Positions 7,541 to 12,221 of a stretch of 12,221 nucleotides of DNA are shown here, one piece after another. The stretch spans positions 1 to 12,221 of the forward strand of contig CAIYXE010000102.1 of the NCBI GenBank assembly GCA_903930095.1, in the 5' to 3' direction. The DNA is from an uncultured Hyphomicrobiales bacterium. GTDB lineage: Bacteria; Pseudomonadota; Alphaproteobacteria; Rhizobiales; Aestuariivirgaceae. The first letter of the stretch is position 1. Each line of letters opens with the position of its first letter. Under the pieces are notes generated by a model. That model was not told where the DNA came from. It searched no databases and saw nothing but the letters and a program-made list of their open reading frames with translations. A program made the translations under genes and the position numbers.

Positions 7541-8879
7541 ATTGTTCCAGAGCGGCCTCGAGGGCGGCGGCAACCCCGAACAGCGCCCGGTCATGGCCAT
7601 GCGGGGCCAGCACCATCAGTCCGCAGTGCGCCTCGCCCCTGGCTTCCATGGGGATCGAGATGGCGCAGCCGTTGAGGAAGTTCCCGACATAGGTATTGCG
7701 CAGGCTCATTCCGTTCAGCCGGAGATAGTCCTTGTCGGCGGCCAGTTCGGCGATGGCGGGGGCGGTGTTCAGCGTGGTGGGCAAGATCACCGCGTCGAAG
7801 CCGGCGAAGCGCTGCGCAAGAAGCCCGATCATGTGGCGCCGCATCGCGAAGTAGTCGAGGTAATCGGCGGCCGTGATCTCTCCGCCCAGTTCGATGCGGG
7901 TGCGCACGCGCGGGTCATAGCCCTGCCCCTTCATGGCTATCAGCCCGCGGTGGGTATGGAAGGCTTCAGCCGCCACGATGCCGCCCCGGGCATTGATGGC
8001 TGGAATGCCGGCTAATTCGGGGAAGGCCATGTCGGCCAGCCGTACACCGGATGCAGCCAGCGCCGCGAGCGCCCGGCCAAAGGCCTGCTCGACCGCGGGG
8101 GAGAGCCCGTCGAGCACGAAGTCCTTCAGGACCGCAAGCCGCAAGCCCGCCGGTTCGCGGGACAGCACCTCGCCATCCCAGTCCCCTGCCATGATCGCGT
8201 CGGCCGTGGCGCAGCAGGCCACGGAATTGGCCAGCGGCCCGATGGAGTCGAAGCTGAAGGACAGGGGATAGCATCCGGTGAGCGGCACGCGGCCATGGCT
8301 TGGCTTGTAGCCCACCACGCCGCAGTAGGACGCAGGGATGCGGCAGGATCCGCCGGTGTCGGTGCCGATCGCGAGGCTGACCATGCCATCGGCGACGGAA
8401 ACCCCCGCCCCCGAGGACGACCCGCCGGAAATCCGCCCTGTTGCCCGGTCGAACGGCGAGCGCGGGCTGCCGTAATGCGGATTGAGGCCGACGCCCGAAT
8501 AGGCGAATTCCGTCATGTTGGTGCGGCCGATGACGATCATTCCGGCCGCCTTGAGCCTGCCGATCGATACGGCATCCGCACTGGCGGCGGGCGCATCGGC
8601 GAGCACCGTCGAGCCCGCCTTCGTCACTTCGCCCGCCAGGTCGAAGATGTCCTTCGCGGAGAAGGGAATGCCAGCGAGCGGCGACACCGCCCGGCCCGCC
8701 TTGCGCCGGCGGTCTGCGAAGTCGGCGGCGGCACGCGCGCCTTCGGCATCAGCGGAGATGAAGGCTCTGGCCCCTTCGCCCGCCGGATCCGCGATCGCCG
8801 CAAGCGATTGCTCCACCAGCCCGCGCGAGGTCAGGCGGCCTTCGGCAAGTTCCGTTGCGAGGTGCGCGAGTGTGGTCAT
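7530..8879 (-). CDS. Amidase-signature family hydrolase
   Basis: This 449-residue enzyme belongs to the amidase signature family, which hydrolyses C-N bonds of amides through a Ser-cisSer-Lys triad. All three residues are visible (numbered from the ATG): K76 in GIPFSAKD, cis-Ser S154 in GGSSSGAG, and nucleophile S178 in GTDTGGSCRIPA, 24 residues after S154 as in characterised members. Substrate cannot be predicted. It is not a GatA from a GatCAB set, because no gatB or gatC is present. A TTG at 8888 would add three residues, but AAGGAG (8889-8894) abuts that TTG and sits 9 bases before the ATG at 8879, so the ATG is the better start. There is no signal peptide, so it is likely cytosolic. It starts 56 bases after cckA and may be read from the cckA transcript. 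Confidence 0.93.
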   Translation of the reverse strand: MTTLAHLATELAEGRLTSRGLVEQSLAAIADPAGEGARAFISADAEGARAAADFADRRRKAGRAVSPLAGIPFSAKDIFDLAGEVTKAGSTVLADAPAASADAVSIGRLKAAGMIVIGRTNMTEFAYSGVGLNPHYGSPRSPFDRATGRISGGSSSGAGVSVADGMVSLAIGTDTGGSCRIPASYCGVVGYKPSHGRVPLTGCYPLSFSFDSIGPLANSVACCATADAIMAGDWDGEVLSREPAGLRLAVLKDFVLDGLSPAVEQAFGRALAALAASGVRLADMAFPELAGIPAINARGGIVAAEAFHTHRGLIAMKGQGYDPRVRTRIELGGEITAADYLDYFAMRRHMIGLLAQRFAGFDAVILPTTLNTAPAIAELAADKDYLRLNGMSLRNTYVGNFLNGCAISIPMEARGEAHCGLMVLAPHGHDRALFGVAAALEAALEQSRN

Positions 8880-8935
8880 GTCGGTCAACTCCTTCGGGTG
8901 GCATATTGGCGAGGGATGATTGTCGCGCGCGCGAA

Positions 8936-11503
8936 CTAGCCCTCGATTGCTTCCTTCACCTTCTCCACGAGCTGCTTCAGCGAGAACGGCTTCGGCATGA
9001 AGGAGTAGCCGGCGAAGCCCTCCAGATCCTGCTCGAACTGCTCGCCGGGATAGCCCGAAACGAAGACGAACTTCGTCTCGATTCCGCGCTTCCTCAACTC
9101 ACGGAGCAATGTGGGTCCGTCCATCTCGGGCATCACCACGTCTGAGATGATGAGGTCGAAGCCCTTCTCGTCCATCTCGATCCGCTCGATGGCGCTCTCG
9201 CCCGAATCCGCCTCGACCACAGTATAGCCGCGGGACGTGAGCGCGCGCAGCGCGAAGGCCCGCACCGCATCCTCGTCCTCCACCAGCAGGATACGCTCCT
9301 TGCCGGTGTAATCGCGCTTTGCGGGTTCCGCGGGCTTCTCCTCGGGAACCGGCTCGCCGGCCGTCTGCGGGTAGTAGCGCGGCAGGTAGATGCGGAATGT
9401 GGTGCCCTTGCCCACCTCGCTGTCGCAGAAGATGAACCCGCCTGTCTGCTTGACGATGCCGTAGACGGTGGACAGGCCAAGGCCCGTGCCCTTGCCCACA
9501 TCCTTGGTCGAGAAGAACGGCTCCCAGATCTTCTCGCGGATATGCTCAGGGATGCCGGTGCCGGTGTCCTCCACCTCGCAGGCCACATAATCGCCCGGCG
9601 GCATCAGCTGCGGCGCGATGCTGCGGGAGGTCTCCTCTGACACATTGTAGGTCTTCACCGTCAGCGTGCCGCCATTGGGCATCGCGTCCCTCGCGTTCAC
9701 GGCGAGGTTGATGATCACCTGCTCGAACTGATGGATGTCGACGAGAACAAACCCCAGCTCCCGGTCATGCGAGATCCTGAGTTCCACCTTCTCGCCCAGC
9801 ACACGGCCCAGCAGGTTGCCGAGGTCGGACAGCGCCTCCGTCAGCACATGCACGCGCGGCTGCATGGTCTGCTTGCGCGAAAAGGCCAGCAGCTGGCGCA
9901 CCAGGTTCGCCGCGCGGTTGGCGTTCTGCTTGATGTTCATGACATCCGCGAAGGCGGGGTCGGTCGGTCGCATCTTTGCGAGCAGCAGGTCGGCAAAGCC
10001 GATGATGGGGGTGAGCACGTTGTTGAAGTCATGCGCGATGCCGGAGGCGAGCTGGCCCACGGCGAGAAGCTTCTGGCTCTGCGCCAGCTGCACCTCGAGT
10101 GACTTGTTCTCGGTCTTGTCCACCGCGAAGACGACGGCGGTGTCATCCTCCGCCGCCAGCCGCGTGAAGGTGAACAGCACGTTGCGCGGGCTGTCGCCCT
10201 CCACATTGGCCTCGATCTGGTGGAGGCTGCCCTCGGCGGAAAGCGCGGCCTCGAGCGTCTTCTGCAGCACCGCGCGCTCAGCCTGCACGATGGCCGCCGC
10301 GAGCTGCGCACCGCGGCGCACCTTCTGGGAAAGCCCGATGAAGGCGGCGTTGGCCATGCGGATTGCGCCCTCCTTGTCGACCTCGGCGATGCCGATCGGC
10401 GCATTGTTGATGAAGCGCGAAAGCCGCGGCGCGGAAATCTCCGCCCGGCCTGCCGCCGCGCCCGTCAGGCTGCGGGGAATGACCACGGTGCGCGAGGGCG
10501 CGGGCTGTCCCTGCGCATCGAATTCCACGTGGTGGATCAGCTGCACCGGGATCAGGCCGCCGGTTACGGCATTGGGAAGGTCGATGCTGAAGCTCTCGGT
10601 GACGGACCCTCCCGGCCTCACCTCGACGCCCGAGATCAACCGCGCCGCGGGCTCGCCCAGAAGGCCCGCGAGCGTCAGGCTGGCGGCATCCGCTTCGGTA
10701 AGATCGATCCCCAGCCACTGGGCGAGTGTGGCGTTGATGTAGTCGACGCGCCCATCTGCCATGGTGGAAAAGAAGCCCGCGGGCGCGTTGTCGAGATAGC
10801 TGATGATGAACTGCAGCCGCGAGAAGGCCTGCTCCTGCCTCTCCCTGTCTTCGCTGATGTCCTCGAGCCGCCACAGGCGGAAGCCGCTGCGCCCGTCCTC
10901 GGCGGCGCAGGCTGTAATCCTGATCCATGCCGGCCTGTCCGGCGCGGCACAGGGCGCGGCCGATCCGGGCGCCACGCGGAGTTCGCGAGTTTCGCTGCGG
11001 CCCGCGCGCAAGCCCTGCGCGATCTGGTAGACAGCGGCGGAAAACTCCGGATAGGGCGTCAGCAGCACGTCCATGCCGACAAGGCGGCCGCCGCCAGCCC
11101 GGGCAAGAAGCGCGTTGTAGGCGGCATTGGCATGAACGGCGCGGCCGTTTCTGTCTGCCACCACCATGGGGTGGCCGATCGCATTGCTGACGGCGTGCAG
11201 AAATTCATGCTCGCCAGCGCCGCCCCCCAGCCGAACCAGCCCGGCCATGAGACCGAACAGCGCCATGAGCCCGACCGCCGCCAGCGCCGCCCCGCCCCAC
11301 AGGACCAAGCGCGGGTCGACCGGCACATCCTGCATCACGACATAGGTCACAGCGCCAGCGGCCAGAAGAGTCATGAGCAGCATGGCGGCAACGCGGCCGC
11401 GCCCGCCGCCTGACGCCGCCGGCACCGCCAATTCGCCCCTGCCCGGCGCGCTCTTCTGCGTCATCTCTGCCCACCCCGAATCATGACCAGTATAGGCCCG
11501 CAT
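8936..11503 (-). CDS. cckA: Cell-cycle hybrid histidine kinase CckA
   Basis: This 855-residue hybrid kinase has the CckA layout. Two membrane segments (about 38-57 and 67-91) are followed by PAS-like regions (about 98-215, 230-345 and 360-465). Then come a HisKA domain with phospho-acceptor H491 ([21 protein letters not shown]), an ATPase domain and a C-terminal receiver. ATPase motifs are N603 ([10 protein letters not shown]), EDTGTGI (645-651), FFSTK (663-667) and GTGLGLS (672-678). The receiver has acidic residues 742-745, phospho-acceptor D788 ([12 protein letters not shown]), S816 and K838. CckA passes phosphate through ChpT to CtrA and, in other phosphorylation states, drains it. The first ATG (11503) lacks a ribosome site. 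Met14 (ATG at 11464) lies just downstream of a good -10 element, so the true start may be there. Confidence 0.93.
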   Translation of the reverse strand: MRAYTGHDSGWAEMTQKSAPGRGELAVPAASGGGRGRVAAMLLMTLLAAGAVTYVVMQDVPVDPRLVLWGGAALAAVGLMALFGLMAGLVRLGGGAGEHEFLHAVSNAIGHPMVVADRNGRAVHANAAYNALLARAGGGRLVGMDVLLTPYPEFSAAVYQIAQGLRAGRSETRELRVAPGSAAPCAAPDRPAWIRITACAAEDGRSGFRLWRLEDISEDRERQEQAFSRLQFIISYLDNAPAGFFSTMADGRVDYINATLAQWLGIDLTEADAASLTLAGLLGEPAARLISGVEVRPGGSVTESFSIDLPNAVTGGLIPVQLIHHVEFDAQGQPAPSRTVVIPRSLTGAAAGRAEISAPRLSRFINNAPIGIAEVDKEGAIRMANAAFIGLSQKVRRGAQLAAAIVQAERAVLQKTLEAALSAEGSLHQIEANVEGDSPRNVLFTFTRLAAEDDTAVVFAVDKTENKSLEVQLAQSQKLLAVGQLASGIAHDFNNVLTPIIGFADLLLAKMRPTDPAFADVMNIKQNANRAANLVRQLLAFSRKQTMQPRVHVLTEALSDLGNLLGRVLGEKVELRISHDRELGFVLVDIHQFEQVIINLAVNARDAMPNGGTLTVKTYNVSEETSRSIAPQLMPPGDYVACEVEDTGTGIPEHIREKIWEPFFSTKDVGKGTGLGLSTVYGIVKQTGGFIFCDSEVGKGTTFRIYLPRYYPQTAGEPVPEEKPAEPAKRDYTGKERILLVEDEDAVRAFALRALTSRGYTVVEADSGESAIERIEMDEKGFDLIISDVVMPEMDGPTLLRELRKRGIETKFVFVSGYPGEQFEQDLEGFAGYSFMPKPFSLKQLVEKVKEAIEG

Positions 11504-11517
11504 TCGCCAGATGACAC
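11489..11517 (-). promoter_or_regulatory. Candidate cckA promoter
   Basis: On the minus strand TATACT (11489-11494; 5 of 6 to TATAAT) is preceded after 17 bases by GTGTCA (11512-11517; 4 of 6 to TTGACA). Transcription would begin near 11482, after the first ATG (11503), which would make Met14 the real start with a leader of about 18 bases. I found no full CtrA-type TTAA-N7-TTAA site nearby; only a single TTAA occurs around 11565-11568. Confidence 0.35.
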
Positions 11518-11587
11518 ACTGATTTCTGGCGGACTTTCCACGATTCAGGTATAGATATCAGGTGTTTAATCTAAACCATCTGAGGCC

Positions 11588-12221
11588 ATCACGGATAAGC
11601 CTGCGGGTGAATCGAGTGATGGAGCCCTCAGGCTCGATTTCGACCGCCGCCTGAAGCTTGAGTTCCATGGTTCGCGGATGACCTCCGATGCCGGGCTATT
11701 GGCCTATCACGAACTCGACGATGCCTAGGGCCTCAGCGCGATGGCCGGTGACGTGCTCGCCGATGCCCGCACCGCCAGGAACGGCCGCCATGATCCGGCG
11801 ATGCGCTGGATTGTCGCCTTCAAGGCAGCTCAGGGTTCTGCGGCCTCACCGAGCCAGATGGCGCGTTTCGGAACAATGTGGCTGGCGGCTGAAAAGAACC
11901 TTGCTGCGCCCTCCGATCTGTCAGACCGATGGATCGACCGGGCGCAGGCCCGCCGTTCAACAGGCAGCGTCGCACTGGATATCGATTGGTTCGAGTGTAA
12001 GCCCCACCCATAACGAGCAGGAAATGAGCGTTACCAGGAACGCGACCTGCGCCGCTACTTCCGGGGCCATGCCGCTTTCGCCTCAACCGACATCTATGAG
12101 TTTCTGGAGACAGAGGGCTACAGGTACAAGATTCGCCTCAATTCCAACGCCATCCCTCAGGACCGTATCGCCAGCCTTCCGACGCGGACCGCCTTCAGCT
12201 TCGCGCGCTGGCCTAAGGGCC
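11588..12221 (+). pseudogene. Decayed IS1380-family transposase, partial at window edge
   Basis: Conceptual translation resembles an IS1380-type transposase but is broken several times. The N-terminal part reads [33 protein letters not shown] and is stopped by TAG (11726-11728). The same frame continues AMAGDVLADARTARNGRH and then jumps directly to DPAMRWIV. From my recollection of the family, about 28 residues are missing there in frame. After LDID (about 11975-11986) the match moves to the +1 frame for SSVSPTHNEQEMSV (11991-12032), then returns to the first frame at YFRGHAAFASTDIYEFLE after losing roughly 50 residues. The expected catalytic Asp in FRADAAF is His here. The likely original start is ATC (11588-11590, before ACGGATAAG), where ATG would be expected. 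The right end lies outside the window. It cannot encode an active enzyme. Confidence 0.82.
11588..12221 (+). mobile_element. Insertion sequence remnant, IS1380 type, left part
   Basis: This is the element carrying the broken transposase above. Its left boundary is probably between the cckA start and about 11588, but I could not identify a terminal inverted repeat or target duplication; the right end is beyond the window. The degree of decay (stop, two large deletions, frameshift) indicates an old insertion with no remaining self-mobility. Confidence 0.6.

Noticed and set aside
11820..12086. An 88-codon minus-strand frame across the transposase remnant
   Set aside because: No domain or ribosome site; the plus strand shows a clear though broken transposase similarity over the same bases.
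1..12221. A hidden defence, toxin-antitoxin or biosynthetic system
   Set aside because: Every intact gene except the exported protein is assigned to a known family with an unrelated housekeeping, transport or enzyme role, and no compact set of co-oriented unknown genes is present.

Overview
The window looks like an ordinary chromosomal segment of a GC-rich alphaproteobacterium, most likely of the Hyphomicrobiales (Rhizobiales). Three things point there. It encodes a CckA-type hybrid histidine kinase, the top of the alphaproteobacterial CckA-ChpT-CtrA cell-cycle phosphorelay. The recA upstream region carries GTTC-N7-GTTC half-sites, the LexA operator type of that class rather than the E. coli CTG-N10-CAG type. 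The short GC-rich intergenic palindromes (near positions 11-66 and 5947-6085) resemble repeats common in those genomes. No genus can be named from this sequence alone.

Layout, left to right: a palindromic repeat; kup (minus strand, K+ uptake); a divergent small GFA/CENP-V-type zinc protein (plus); an unrecognised exported protein (minus) whose start overlaps the end of alaS by 4 bases; alaS (minus); a 347-base spacer with a GC-rich repeat pair, hairpins and a candidate alaS promoter; recA (minus) with an unusual tandem SOS operator; an amidase-signature hydrolase (minus); cckA (minus); and, at the right edge, a decayed IS1380-type transposase (plus) cut by the window end.

Six of the seven intact genes lie on the minus strand, so transcription runs mostly right to left: cckA -> amidase -> recA -> alaS -> exported protein. 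cckA and the amidase gene are 56 bases apart and could be one transcript. recA has its own regulated promoter, and alaS probably has one too. The alaS/exported-protein junction (ATGA) suggests translational coupling. recA next to alaS, with cckA nearby, is a housekeeping arrangement I recall from alphaproteobacteria; the amidase between cckA and recA is the more variable piece.

I looked for a new multi-gene system and do not see one. The points most worth a second look are the four GTTC/GAAC half-sites spaced one helical turn apart upstream of recA, the exported protein coupled to alaS, the inverted repeat pair between recA and alaS, and the transposase remnant close to the cckA promoter.
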